Positions 1 through 11,800 of a stretch of 64,000 bases of DNA are shown piece after piece. The stretch spans positions 53,344,093 through 53,408,092 of the forward strand of contig CM069437.1 in the NCBI GenBank assembly GCA_035610365.1, given 5' to 3'. The translations under genes were made by a program, and so were the position numbers. How positions within the stretch are numbered: position 1 is the first letter of the stretch; each line of letters starts with the position of its first letter. The notes beneath the pieces are model-generated. The model saw only the letters and a program-made list of their open reading frames with translations. It was not told the DNA's origin and searched no databases. The stretch is from Aquatica leii. Lineage: Eukaryota; Arthropoda; Insecta; Coleoptera; Lampyridae.

Positions 1-59
1 ATAAATTTCTTTTTGCTCTAGTGTAGGTCGTTTATTTTATACATAAGTCTGCATAATTC

Positions 60-760
60 CTCCTTAGAATGTTTTTAACGTGCGCTCTGAACTTTATGTG
101 TTTATCCAGGTAAATCCCTAGATACTTCATGTTTTTTTTGTAAACTATATTATTTCCCCATTTATGTTTAATTGTAATTGATCCTATGAAAAGGGTCTTT
201 GAGGACAATTGTCTTAGTTTTGTTTTTCGCCATGCAGATGTTGCTTTTGTTAAACCATTTTATAATCTTTCCATAATGCGGGTTCTAGCACTGAGCCTTG
301 CGGCACGCCCGCAGTCAAGATACTTTTTTATAATGTTTATTAAATACTTAGTTGTTTTTTTTGGTTGCCTTGATTATCGTTGCTCATGGAGCCGTCTTGA
401 ACGCATTTTTCACATCCAACGTTACCAACACGGCTTCTCTGGCAGTAGTATTCCTTTCCCGCTTTACTATTTCGCTTATCGCGTAGACCGTAGATGTTTC
501 CTTTCTAAAGCCGACTTGCTGATTTAAGCTCTTGACTTTCTTCAATTCGTCTGTTTTTGATGATGATTTCGTAAAGATTTGCTAGCACATTTATTAGGCA
601 GGTTGGCCCAAACGCCTCTTATCTCCCTTTTGGGAATTCGGGAATACTTGCCTCTCGATAAATGAGTTCATAACTCTTAATATTGTTTTGGTACAGTGTA
701 TATTGACCAATTTGACCGTCTCTGGTCTTATTCCATCTGGACCACCGGTTTTATTGATTT
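60..760 (-). pseudogene. LINE reverse transcriptase, YADD block deleted
   Basis: The minus strand carries, in order, 'GGPDGIRPETVK' (about 700-750), 'QVGFRKETSTVYAISEIV' (about 480-530), 'VTLDVKNAFKTAPW' (motif A with its catalytic aspartate, about 385-425), 'TAGVPQGSVLEPALW' (motif B, about 277-321), 'KIIKWFNKSNICMAKNKT' and 'KYLGIYLD'. In the family the catalytic F/YADD sits between motif B and the KWF-type block. Here those two blocks are directly adjacent, so roughly 60 residues including YADD are absent. Frame changes occur between several of the blocks. Certainly reverse transcriptase derived and certainly dead. Confidence 0.85.
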
Positions 761-1323
761 CTATCTTTCTTCCCGCAGTTCCTATTTATAGTTATGCTAT
801 TAACGCTGTTTTTTCCTACTACAAAAACTTTTTTTATTGTTTTTTCAGCTTTCTCTTCAGTGATTACTATTTTTTTACTGTTTTAGTTTCTTTCTCGATA
901 ATTTTGTATGCTAGTCCCTACGGGTCCTGATCTATTTTTCTCTACAGCTCCTTCCAGTTTACTCTTTTAACCGTTCTTAACTCCGTTTTTTATTTTTTAT
1001 TTCCTTCTCGCAGATTTTTGTAGGCAGTCAGAAGTTTCCACAGATTTCCCGGTACTTTGCGTCTGGCTCTGTTAGTTTTTCTTTTCGATCTTATACATTC
1101 CTTTGTAATTTTCTCTAGTTTTTTGCTCGACCGAAAACGTATTTTCTATTTTTTCTTAATATCAAGTTGGTCGCTCTTTTCTCCGCTGCCTTACTTACTT
1201 GTATTTTGGAGCTATTATTGCTGTCATCTAGTCATTGTAGCGTTTGTATAAGTGCATCTTACTTTTACTTTATCCTATGCCGGTTGCCTATCACTTTTTT
1301 CTTCTATTTCAAAGAGAATAGGG

Positions 1324-1875
1324 TTACGATAACTTGCAGGTGTCTCTCCTATTCTTCAATTTGCTTACCCTTGCCGTTACTGTGATATCGATATGTAACG
1401 TTTTTTTCCCCTTTTCAAACGTCGGCTTGCTGCCGTGATTTATGACTATCAAGTCCATGGAGTCTTTGGCTTCTATCACAATCTTCTCTCTTTTATTCTT
1501 TTTCCTTGCTTGCCATCGCTTGGCTTTGGCATTTAAATCTCCTACCATTAGAGCTTATTTCCTTAAACCTCGTATATCTCTCGTCAGTAAGTCAAAATCT
1601 GATACAAAATCTTGTCTATCTATGTTTCGCGAAAAGTATTTTGTAGTCGTTTATATCTTAACATATCTATTCTTAGTTTTGCAGTCGGTAACTCTTATTT
1701 TTCTGCTTATCACTCTAACGGCCATATATTTTCTGATGTCGCTCATCCAATGTCTATCTCTTAATTTGACTTTGTTAGGCTTTATAAACATAATCACGTA
1801 TAAGTTTTCTTCTAACGCAATAGTATCTATCATGTCCATAGCTGCCTTACTTCTAGTAACGTTCTACCGTAAACA
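1324..1875 (-). pseudogene. LINE AP-like endonuclease domain (partial)
   Basis: The minus-strand translation shows the order expected for the exonuclease/endonuclease/phosphatase fold of a LINE: a 'YFSRN...DF..DFDLLTREIRGLRK' stretch, then 'VGDLNAKAKRWQARKKN' (the GDFNAKH-type catalytic block with D, N and H/K positions), then 'PTFEKGKKTLHIDITVTA' (the S/H-ID-T block near the C-terminus). In the family this enzyme nicks genomic DNA to prime reverse transcription. One stop between about 1548 and 1560 and the loss of the N-terminal N and E residues make it non-functional as it stands. Confidence 0.8.
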
Positions 1876-1885
1876 TTTCGTTTAA

Positions 1886-4800
1886 TGGTACGCATTCATC
1901 ATATTTGTTTATATGAATAAAAGTCTATAAATGAAAAATTATTTATAAATAGTTAGCATAATGTCATACGTTTCTTTTGTGTTTGTAGAATGGGCCAATA
2001 CAATTGATAGTTTCGAGTTACCATTATAATGTAAAACAGCTTCAAGATTTGTTTTCAACGAGTCGATAAGTAATCGCTGTTCTGCAAGTTTATATTCAAT
2101 ATATAAATACTAATTTCTTTCAAAATTCCACATTTGTGATTTTCCTTATCAAGGCATTGGAATCTGAATCAGGAATAAGATGTGATTCGTTAGAAAGAAC
2201 ATACGTCAGATCCCTTAAAACTGATACATTCAAAACATCGTTTATATCTTCTTCGTTCGTGGAATTTGCAAAAGAGTTTAAATGCATTGGAGTTGGAAGC
2301 TCACAACCAGTTTGCTTACAAATGGAATGTCTAGATACGTTACTTTGAGTTTGTTACGAGAAAATCAGATTCCTCGAGTTAGACCGCCAAGAATAAATTG
2401 TTACGCTGGTGTTCTTGTAACAAAACAAAGCAACGGCTAGCACAGCTTCTTCGGAGAGGAATCGAAGGCTTTGTTATGCAAAATTATAACGTACATTTAA
2501 AAAAAAACGCCAAGACGATGAAAGATTAAGTTAGAGAGATACCGTCTAACTCTACCCGTTACCACAGAAGATGAAGAAAGTATATACATGCAAGTTTTCG
2601 CCAATATTTATATGTGTGTCGAATGAATTATAAGTTGCGTCGAATAGAGAGCAACACACTGTGCAACAAGCTGACCCTGTTGGTCTAAACTTTTACATAA
2701 ACATAACGGCTGAATTTATTTTTGCAAATCTTAAAATTGTAGACAAACAAACAATTTAAGCTTTCGAGACTTAACGCGCACTGCTTATGAGTTCGTGAAA
2801 CACAAAAATATTATTAATTAACTTAACATGCACGTACGGTCATAAACGACATGACCGCCGAAGTACAAATCGAAGAAAAAAATTGAAATAGTAATACTCA
2901 CAGTTAGGTTTTATCCAGTAGGACATTAGCTAATTTCCGTACTTGAGTTACCTAAAAAGTAATATTAAACCCAATCTAAACGAACATATAAATGTTAACA
3001 CAAGTAAAAGGTCTCCTTAGCATCCAATCATTTAAGAACGCAAATGCGCAGCGTTTCTCTTCGACTTAACAGCATAAATTTCCCCTGTGTTTGTCGTAGT
3101 TAATCTTCAAAAGAGGGATAATCCTGCAGGTTTCCAACCTTTGACGGTGTATAAGATAATAACGTTATCAATAATGTGACGTCATAGAAGTTTTCCAACG
3201 AGGTCACTTGTTAGTTATCTTCGGTGATAACGGTAAACATGTGGTGTGTACCAATATCCGCTATAGACAATTAGCAGAGTCAAATTAAACCCCCAATAAA
3301 GAAAAATATACATCACTTATCCCGTTTCAACCTGACAAAATGTAATTACATATTTGCGTAAAACAATCTAAAGGTGAAGGTTGCCCCGGGGGTAAAAGTA
3401 CAGAACTCGTAGGTAGATGGTTTTGCAGAAAGTGAAGTAAAAGTGTTGTCTAAAATTTGACAGTCTCGACGAAAAAGTAGGGAATTCTCCAGACAAATTT
3501 CATACTTGAAGAGAAATTTTCATACTCGCGAATTGAACTACTACTTTTTAACATAACAAGTTTATTCTGTTTTTAAAATTCTTTAATTTTTACAAGACAA
3601 AAGTAACATTCCGTGACGTGATTTGTTGGTTCACGCCAAATCATCGGCCTTTATGACATGACTTCAGAAGAATTCTTGTTTCTGTTCCATTGAGTTAATT
3701 TGACATAACACGAAATACAGCATGTATTGTCTTGATTTTTGATTTAGAAACCAAAATATTGTTCATAACATATTTTACTTAAAAATTTATTGTGCGATTT
3801 TGTAACATATAATCCACTAACATAGCAAACACAGTCCGAGGAATTTTTACACCCTCTTGCACAGTTTTCTATTGCAGTCACACATACCACAACTTGTGGA
3901 ATACTGCTCCAAACTTCAAACAAAGTGACAGTGCAGTGACATTTTACTTGTCTGTTGCCAGACTGCGTCAACAGCTAAACAATAAAAAAATCACGCGCCG
4001 ACTGCAACTTTTACACCTCCACGTATAATTCCAGAAGTTTCCATTTTAGTATATTTTGCGATGACTAATTTATTAGAATTTTCTACTTCACTCTGGAATG
4101 CGTGACGTCGTATTCTTAGTAGTTGTGGCCGCTTTTCACGGAATAGCCGCCAACGTGCTCAAGCTTGTTATAATACTTTTTTAATTTTAAATTTTACGTT
4201 AATGTTAGAATACAGTTTTTATGTTAAAAATAATGCAAAATATTAAAATTTCAGATTGTTAAGTCAGTTATAAAATCCTGTCGATTGGTATTATTGAAAT
4301 ATGTTAAGTGAGTTCTCGGAATGGTTTAAAATACAAAACTAATTTTAACATTAACACGAAACAAATATTCCGTTTTCGTATTATTAAATAAATATTTAAA
4401 AAACATTGCAAAATATCAAAAAATATGCGTTTTTATTGCATTGGAAAATTTTATAGCTTAAGAACAAAGAAATCTAAAGTCTTAAGAGAAATGCGAACAT
4501 TAATATGAAATATTAAATATTTTCGAGCTTTACTTGTTAGAACTTTGTCTACCGATATAGCATCCCACTGCCAACTGTAGCGAAGAAGAAAAAACAATTC
4601 TTTATACATTATTATGAGCATTTCTAGCTCTTGTAAATGCCAGATACACTTTAGGGCTACGTACATAAACCGAATGTTCTTATGGCTCCAAAAAAATTTT
4701 AATCTAAAAAATCATATGCAGTTTGAACGTAAAGACAAAATATGTTTTTATGATAAGCGTTTTTAGGTCTGTTACTGATAATGATGAAAAACTAGATTAA

Positions 4801-6425
4801 GATATTTAATTAATGTGTAATTACTGAAGTTTTAATCAACAATCACAAAACCATCAATGTTTGTTCAGAAAAAGTCACAACTCGTCCAAAAAAAAAATTT
4901 TAGATTTTGCTTGAAGAAAAACTATATCTTGACTAATATAAAAAATTAAACGTTTTCTGTTTTTCTGTAAAAATTAACTTTTTTGGGGTTGTGACCTTCG
5001 AAATAATCTATTCAATTAATGTAGCTGTATCAGAAAGCAAAGACATATTCCAAAAAAATTAATTTTAGTTTAAAGATATTTTAATTATTCTGAACGCAAT
5101 TACCCTGTTAAGATTTAGACAAAAAATAAGTATCAATTTTTCCAGACAAAACAAATATTTCATCATCTTGTTTTTAGAAAATTGATTTTTTAGTGTGAGA
5201 TATTCAATTGTTGTAAAACAATAAATTCATTGTAAGATCAAGTTCACCTGTCACACAAAAGTTACATTCTTGGTAGAAAAAAATAGCAAACTTAGAGTGA
5301 TCTGCAAAACTGCTGACATTCAATAGTAGAATTGAATCTTAAAAGAGTGTTTTGTATAAAAATTATTATTATCAAGATCGATTAACTAAAGAAGAAGAAA
5401 ACAAGATAATTAATTTACCATGACAATTCAACAGTAAAAATATTGATCATGCTATTTGTATAAGTTTACATTGCAGAAAAATAATATAAAGTGCAATTCA
5501 AGTCAATAAGTGCATTCTAAAAATAAACTAAAGCTTTACTGCACAATAATCAAAACTATTTAATTTTTTTAATTCAACTTTTACACATTAAATTCACTAA
5601 TACGCCACAAAAAGTTTGAAATAAACCTGACAAAAAATAATTCGTTAAAAAAGTTACATTTTTCAAACTCAATGATAAAGAGCTTTTAAATTAAAACATT
5701 TTTAAAATATGAAATTCAAAGGTTGTATCCGACAATGTTTCTATAAAAACGACAGCGTAAGTTATTATATAATAAAAATAATAATTTTTTCTAAAAATTA
5801 TTACACAAATACTAAAAAATACGATTTAAAAATAATGTTTTAACAAATATTTGCGAAAAACATGTTGAATAAATTTTGTTATTGACCTTCTTTATTTAGG
5901 TCAGCGACTTTATGATCAGTTACTTTTATCTCATATATTTATACTTAATGTAACAGAGAATGCTTTATAAAATTGCGTATAAATAGTAATTTGCTATATA
6001 TACATATATTTTGGGATTTTTATTTCGAGATAATTGAAGTACCATGTAACATTAAATTGTTTCTTTGATAAACGCCTTGTACATAAAAAATTCGGTTTAA
6101 ATTTTTGTTTCCTAGTTTTTTTTTGGCACAGTGAAGTGAAAAATGATGATTTAACAAAACATATAGTGAACTAAATCAAATTCTGACAAAACACGTCTTA
6201 TTAAGCATTTAGTTTAAAAATAAGAAAAGTGCTTTTTTTAATTATGTTTTAATTATCTAAAATCATATAAAGTCAAAATAACATTTGTTGTAATCGTAAT
6301 TTACGTAACAAGAGTCGCAAGTAAGGCATAGCATAACAAACGTTAATAAGACGCGAGGCCGCACGGACGAAACAAGAGTAACATACATTATTTTTTGTGT
6401 TGCTTTATGTAAAATTACATTCTTT
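1886..6425. other. AT-rich DNA with no recognised feature
   Basis: About 4.5 kb with only short chance reading frames. A cysteine-containing minus-strand frame at 3744-3971 and a plus-strand frame at 2136-2348 have no family signature I recognise. The stretch from about 4200 to 6300 is very AT-rich with many short A and T runs. I see no clear terminal repeats here. Confidence 0.5.
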
Positions 6426-6744
6426 TTTATGATTATAAGCGACTTTCGACTTAGACCGCGTCGTAGTTAAACACCCAGACTTAGGCTTGGTCCTAGTCTC
6501 TTCTTAAGAGCCAAAACAAGAAGTAGAACTTGGCCTTTGCCGTATCGTCACAGACATTTACCACTCTGAAGATGTAAGCTGCAATGTCTTGCGAACGTTA
6601 ATTTGTTTGGGTTCACGCACGACAATACGGCAAAGGCCAAGTTTTACTTCTTGTTTTGGCTCTCAAGAAGAGACTAGGACCAAGCATAAGTCTGGGTGTT
6701 TAACTACGACGCGGTCTAAGCCGAAAGTCACTTATAATCATAAA
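6426..6744. repeat. Large imperfect palindrome: two inverted Penelope-like 3' termini
   Basis: Left arm 6426-6545 and right arm 6625-6744, each about 119 bp, are near-perfect reverse complements separated by a 79-bp spacer. The arm sequence (the ACTTGGCCTTTGCCGTAT block and the TAGACCGCGTCGTAGTTAA block) also occurs, diverged, at about 24098-24205, directly downstream on the minus strand of a Penelope-like coding region. The left arm is therefore read as the 3'-UTR terminus of that family and the right arm as an opposed second copy. Spacer sequence (AGATGTAAGCTGCAATGTCTTG) also has its counterpart, inverted and diverged, at about 24225-24260. Penelope-like elements are known to leave complex tandem or inverted terminal copies; which mechanism made this one is not visible. 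Confidence 0.8.
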
Positions 6745-6966
6745 CATAATAACTGCGAAAGCTTAAGATTTTATACATTCTTTTTTGAAAAAACAAAAAG
6801 AGTTTTAACTGAATTTCAAAATTTTTTAAATGACTTTTCCACCTGTCGCATACTCGTTCTAATATAATAATTGATTTTGAACACTTAGTTTTATGTGGAT
6901 TTCTAGTTTTTATTTTGCCACCTTAGAGTTTTTTGCCTATTACGTAACTACACTAACAAACGAATA

Positions 6967-7350
6967 TTGACGTTTGCGATGTGGGCAGCACAAAAATACT
7001 TTGGTGCACTATCCATTATGTTCAATGCAGTTGCCTCAAACTTCCTGTTTGTGATAATGGTGAGATCATCGGTGTATCCTAAAGCAAATACCTCTCCATC
7101 TTTTAGTTCTTGTAGTAGACCGTCCATGACAAGGCACTACAGTAGAAGTGACAGCACCCCACTTTGTGGACACCCGCCGACCACTTTGGTTCTTACAGTG
7201 CTACTGTACAAAGTATCTGTTACCGTCCGATTTCTGAGCATTGAGTTGACCCATTTTCGCACTAGAAGTGTGATGCCTTTTTTCTCTATTGCTCTTGCAA
7301 TTGAGGTGATGGTAGTTCTTCAATATCTAGAAAACCACCCAATGTAATAT
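6967..7350 (-). pseudogene. LINE reverse transcriptase core (motifs A-C)
   Basis: The minus-strand translation runs largely in one frame and shows a motif-A-like 'LDIEGTFDNTTITAIARAIE', 'VRKWVNSMLRNRTV', motif B 'GGCPQSGVLSLLL' (about 7149-7180) and motif C 'GYTDDLTII' (about 7060-7080). The catalytic box is YTDD rather than the usual YADD, and motif B has S where most elements have G. One stop follows motif B ('LLL*CLVMDGLLQEL'). Clearly reverse transcriptase in origin; inactive because of the stop and the truncated surroundings. Confidence 0.85.
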
Positions 7351-7878
7351 CATTGTATTGGATTGCATTTTCGCATCTGATTACTAGTTGGTGAATTGCT
7401 AGCTCGCAAGATTTGGTATAAATACCACTTTGACAATCCATTAACTGTTTCATATATGCGAAACGCTAAGCTGGCTTTGAGAATTTTGCATGTTGTGTTT
7501 CGCAGAGCAGCAAATCGCTTTTTTATTAAGATGGGATAAATTCTATCGGCTCCTGGAGACTGGAAGGGTTTAAACTTATTGATTCCCCATTTTTTTTAAA
7601 TTAATTATTTTTTTTGCTAATTCTCAGTTCTTTTTGAGTGTCCATTTATTTGCTATATCTAAGTTCTGGTGCTTAAGAACTTCAGTTAACAATGCATCCG
7701 GGAAGTGTTTTTACAGTAAGTCTTGCAGAGTACCTTTAATCTAGTCTGTAAACTTTCCGCTTTTGGTCAGAATAGAACCGATGTTTCCAATGCGGTTTTT
7801 GCTCAGAGCTTTTTGGAGGCGAGAACTTAGATTTGTACGTCTTTACAGCACCTGCTCCATGAGTTTCTTTTTGCCTTT

Positions 7879-8480
7879 TTAATGACAATTGTTGTATGTA
7901 TTGAGGCTGGTTTTGTATTCATCCCAGTCTCCGCTCTTTTTAGCTGTGTTAAATAGTTTTGTAGTGCGTGCCCTTGCTTTGTCATGCTCTTTGTTCCACC
8001 AAGTTATCTTGTTGAGCGTTCGTTGAACAGTTTTTGTGCAGCTTGCTTCAAATCCGAATTTTAATGAATGAGTAATACCGTCCGTCATTAGTTCTAGCTC
8101 GTATGTTGATCTTGCAACTGTAGGACAACCCCCTTATTTGATCGGCTAAAGTTTCGTTGAACAACTCCTAGTTGGTTTTCCTCGAGTTTCCGTATTCTAT
8201 TTCGTTTTTCGTCCGATTCAATGTTAAATCAAATGTATCTATGATCAGATAAAGAAGGTTCATCTGATATATGTGTTACTGTTCCCTTGTAGATCTATGG
8301 CTTCTGATCAAAGACAATATCAATATCGTGTGTCACGATATAAGCACTGAGGGCCACTAAAGTTGCCCTGCAATGATGTATATCAATCTAAACGGTTTTA
8401 AGCATTAGATCTTTCGCCAGTTCATTCTTTCCGGCTTTGGATTCACATCCATTGCCTTGTGAACATGGATTGTAAGCTTT
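7879..8480 (-). pseudogene. LINE endonuclease remnant and EN-RT linker
   Basis: The minus-strand segment 7879-8088 reads 'WWNKEHDKARARTTKLFNTAKKSGDWDEYKTSLNTYNN', the WWN...L..A...GDW..Y pattern typical of the linker between endonuclease and RT in insect LINEs. Just upstream, 8090-8480, the start of an endonuclease ('INLHHCRATLVAL', 'DIDIVFDQKP.IYKG') is joined within a few residues to its end ('EPSLSDHRYI', the SDH catalytic block). The central part of the endonuclease, including GDFNAKH, is therefore deleted. Confidence 0.7.
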
Positions 8481-8499
8481 GTAGCATCTGCTTTGTTGC

Positions 8500-9330
8500 T
8501 GTCTTTTTTAGAATCGGCCAGCGCCTGGAGAGTAATCTTTAAAAACCCAAAGTGCAGTTAGTTGACTAATGCTTCTACCTTCTCTCCAGACCCCTTATTT
8601 ATAAACAGAGCGTATTAAGTTCTTTTTAAATCGGGTTGAGTGTTATCCATCCGCCACATTTTGGTACTAATGTTGTTCTGTACCAACATTCTTTCTAGAA
8701 GAGTAGCCGGCTCTAGTACTGTTTTCAGGACCTAAGTGATAACCTTTTGGGGTGCAGAAAGGTCTTTGAGATAGATAATGTCAAGTTCCCTATTCTCTCT
8801 CAATGGTTTTTTTCGTTTGACGTGCTGAGTAGCCACTCTCTTGTAGCCTCGTCTGCGTACGTTATTTTAAGGAACGGAAGGTACATTCCTGAAAACGCGT
8901 AAAAGCTTGTCTTTTTTTCAGTTGGTGAATCCATCCGAGCATTGAAGTTTTTATGACTTCGGATTCTTTAGGATTGATAGTGTTGTCACGGAATTTTTTT
9001 ACTATAATTGCAAGAGGGATTCTCGTCAGGGTGTCTTTAAATGTTTTTTAGGTTCCTTTGACTCCTCAACTTTTCATTACCGGTCGTTTTTGTGACGCCG
9101 ATGTGCTACTGCTAAAAAAGTTGCGCTTTTGCGCTTTTGTTCCGGCAGTTGATACAATTGCGTGCGCCGTCTGATGTCATTGTTGCATTCTTGACGTGCC
9201 CGCTTTTGCTTCCTGTATAGGCGGGTTTTGCTCAGACGTCCATGACGTTGGAATAGAAACAGTTGCTTTTTTGCAGAAACACAAAAAGAATGAGTCGGAT
9301 ACATACAAAAATAATAATAACACATCAGTA
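8500..9330 (-). pseudogene. Probable LINE ORF1 remnant
   Basis: Upstream of the endonuclease on the minus strand, stretches such as 'YADEATREWLLSTSNEK', 'ELDIIYLKDLSAPQKVIT' and 'ERMLVQNNISTKMWRM' resemble the 'C.DE.T..WL ... L.V.DL....K...W ... L..QN..L.T..W.V' pattern of LINE ORF1 proteins carrying a DUF4780-type domain. They lie in different frames. The further upstream part (9077-9325) has a basic frame with no recognised domain. The resemblance is by eye and moderate; position just 5' of the endonuclease supports it. Confidence 0.45.
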
Positions 9331-10349
9331 AAGTTGATTGATCATTTAAACGTCGACAAATCTACATAATATTAGTTGTCTGCCTGACAAACATAGCTAC
9401 GCCTGACAGAAATCAAAGTTGCTAAAAAAAATGGACAAACATTTTTTTAAACCAACTCTTTTCAATGTTGATAGCGCGTTGCATAAGAAGATAAACAAAA
9501 CAAAAAATGAGTATTTAGTGGCACAGAGACAGTTGCTATCACATCCTATATTGCAGCAAGCACATTATAGAAATGTTATCTGAATGTTCGTTAAATCATG
9601 TACATGTAAATTTGGTAATTAAACATCATCTAAGTATAGACCGTCTCAAAGTCCTAATCAAAGTTTCTTAAAAAAAAATTGAAGAACTGAAACAAGCAAC
9701 CGTTATCTAATTAAGAGTTAGGTAATGAACTTGTGAACCAAGCAAGGTTCCAAACTCTCTAGAAATGACTTAAACATGTTTTTTCTGATCAGTTTTGAAA
9801 TGCGTGTGATGACAGAATAACTAGTTTTACCAATGTAGATTTAACTACATAAACCTAGAATCCGGTATACACGTTGTAATAAAATTGTAGAGCTTGTGTT
9901 TTTAGAAGCAAGAAGAATCTGACAGATTTTAGCTGTCGAGTTGAAAATACTTCTAAAAAAGCAGTTTTTTTGATCTAATCTGTAACTTTATGAATGTAGA
10001 GTAAAAACGCCAATCTTAGATTGGATTTGGAAGTAGACATGTTTTGAAGTGCTCGAGTACGCAGGTGAATCTTCATGTAACAATTGTTCAACAAGGTTTC
10101 AGTGAGATGACAAAATACCCTGTCAAAATTCTCCAGTTCTCAAATGTAGACAACGCCATAAACTAAGAATTCAAGAACAGAACATTTATGTGCTTGTTGA
10201 TTATGTTGAAGCAGGCATGCAGATATCGGTTTGTGTGACTGTGCCCCAAAAGTCAGTCGGACTTACGTATCACAAAAACGATGGGAAAAAACTATTATTA
10301 TCAGTTTTTATGGTGATATCCGGATTTTTTTGTTTAGCTTATCAAAAAA
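9331..10349. other. No recognised feature
   Basis: About 1 kb of AT-rich sequence between a LINE remnant and a hairpin MITE. I see no open frame of interest and no clear repeat in it. Confidence 0.5.
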
Positions 10350-10531
10350 CCTAATGACTACTTGCATAAACAGGGTTTAAACTTCAGTCAACTGAACTCG
10401 GTTTAATTTTAAAATATTGACATACTATTGGTTAGCACAAAAACGGGAACCAATAATATGTCAGTATTTTGAAATTAAACCAAGTTCAGTTAACTGAAGT
10501 TTAATCTCTGTTTATGCAAGTGGCCCTAACT
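10350..10531. mobile_element. Hairpin (foldback) MITE
   Basis: Arms at about 10360-10433 and 10448-10521 are reverse complements with few mismatches; the loop is about 14 bp (AGCACAAAAACGGG). Reading outwards, the right end reads GCAAGTGGCCCTAAC and the left end is its diverged complement (TTAGG..CTACTTGC inverted). The whole unit can fold into one long hairpin of more than 70 bp. Non-autonomous hairpin MITEs with a GGGCCACTTGCA-type end and internal GTTAACTGAAGTT motifs are widespread in insects; that family link is from memory and unverified. No target duplication is obvious at the diverged ends. Confidence 0.8.
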
Positions 10532-11664
10532 GATTTGATTTGAGTTGACCAAGAGATCAAACAATATCTTGGAGTTCAGGCTTTACAGTTCTTAAACGTT
10601 AACTAAAATAATGAGAGTAAAGAATGTGAAAAAAGGTTTTACCTATACATTTTCACAGAATATTGGACTAACATTTGACTAGTTTGTAGGTAGAAGATTG
10701 GATAGTTCTTACAATAGGTGAAAAGGGTATTATTGTTAGCGGATTTTGGATCTGTATGGGCGAGATAGTATCGAATCCGAAAATCCAAAAGAGTCGACGT
10801 TTTGTTTCCGGAAGTAGATTAATAGATTTAATAATTTGGCTTATGTCACGTTCAATCTTCTGGTTTCGGGTAAAAAGAGCGTACGTCTTCTCTCACAAAA
10901 TGTAGCAAATTTTTCAAACGTAATCAATTTGGTTTAAAATACCAGTAGCATTGCTTTGTGTTCTATGCGTAATAACGTTCTTTATAGCACTGAAAATTAT
11001 TGAATATCAGTCGCAAATGTTGATAAAAATATTCAAAAAAGAAAACCAAGGAATTGTTTTAGTAATATCTGTTTCCTGCGTGATATTAAACTTTTAAAGA
11101 ATTTTTTTTCTAAGAATTAATTTATTCATAACTAAATGATGTTCAAATTTACGTCAGTTATAAATTAAAATAAAACAACCACACTTTACCATTAACAATA
11201 TTGCACACTTACGCCGAAACCGTTCTGGCCCGGAAGTTACAGTGAAATTAAGAAATAATTAAATCTAATATTTGCATGCAATTACAATAATTATGTTATT
11301 TATTATGTCTACTAGTTTATTATGTAAGAGTAAGAGGTAAAACTACTTATAATAAGAGTCACGTACGTTGTTTATAATTGTGTACGATTATTTGTTGCCA
11401 AGCAAAAATGATAATATGTAAAAACTTATGAGGAAATTTAAGTTAATTTTTACACTTATTTTTAATTTTTAAAGTATATATCTTTGTTTCGATTTATGAG
11501 CACATTTCTTGGTCGAATGGACAATAATAATATGATGTTGGAGTAATTTTCAACAAACTAGTTTTGCGTTAACAAGGATTAATTTGAATTGTTTTAATAA
11601 CAAAACTTATGATTTATAACAAAGATTCGAAGAGTAGTATGCAACTATGTGGAGTACTTTAGAA
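10532..11664. other. No recognised feature
   Basis: AT-rich stretch of about 1.1 kb with no coding signature or repeat I recognise. Confidence 0.5.
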
Positions 11665-11800
11665 CAGTGTTTCTCAAACTATGGTACTTTACTTATTTTG
11701 CCCGGCAAGTCAAATTTTTTGTCACAATATGATGTACGCCAGGTTTTTACGATTTTGTTAATGGTACAAAAATTAAAAGATTTCGAGTTTTCAATATACT
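11665..11800. mobile_element. Candidate hAT terminus
   Basis: CAGTGTTTCTCAAACTATGG at 11665-11684 is very close to the CAGTGTTTCTCAAACT / CAGTGGTTCTCAAACT start of many hAT elements. The following bases include 'GTACGCCAGGTTTTTACG...TTAATGGTACAAAAATTAAAAG', similar in composition to subterminal sequence of that group. I could not find the opposite terminus or the target duplication, so this may be a solitary end. Confidence 0.5.

Larger units (their letters stand above)
1..1880 (-). mobile_element. 5'-truncated LINE (APE-type non-LTR retrotransposon), continues past left edge
   Basis: Minus-strand remnant of a non-LTR retrotransposon. Reading leftwards from about 1875 there is an AP-like endonuclease domain, then reverse transcriptase blocks, then the post-catalytic 'KYLGIYLD' block at about 80-135. 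Several frame breaks separate these pieces, so it is a pseudogene. The 5' end, with ORF1, is missing, and the 3' end lies outside the window. The motif style is closest to the I/R1-like LINE at 44-56 kb, and the two may be related families. The clade assignment is inference from motif wording; presence of an APE-type LINE is strongly supported. Confidence 0.85.
6960..9330 (-). mobile_element. Degenerate APE-type LINE with ORF1, endonuclease and RT remnants
   Basis: Minus-strand LINE remnant. From about 9330 leftwards it has an ORF1-like stretch, a collapsed endonuclease (about 8170-8480), a linker, and reverse transcriptase (6967-7350). No 3'-UTR or poly(A)/repeat tail is recognisable beyond 6960; the next recognisable sequence is the Penelope palindrome ending at 6744. 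Many stops and frame changes show it is old. The RT wording (GCPQ-GVLS, Y-DDL) is that of insect APE LINEs. I do not assign a clade. Confidence 0.8.

Noticed and set aside
3744-3971. Cysteine-containing 75-codon minus-strand frame that might be a small secreted peptide
   Set aside because: No signal-peptide-like start, no regular cysteine framework that I know, and no splice or conservation evidence.
6589-6867. 92-codon plus-strand frame
   Set aside because: It reads through the right arm of the palindrome, which is Penelope 3'-UTR sequence, so coding is unlikely.
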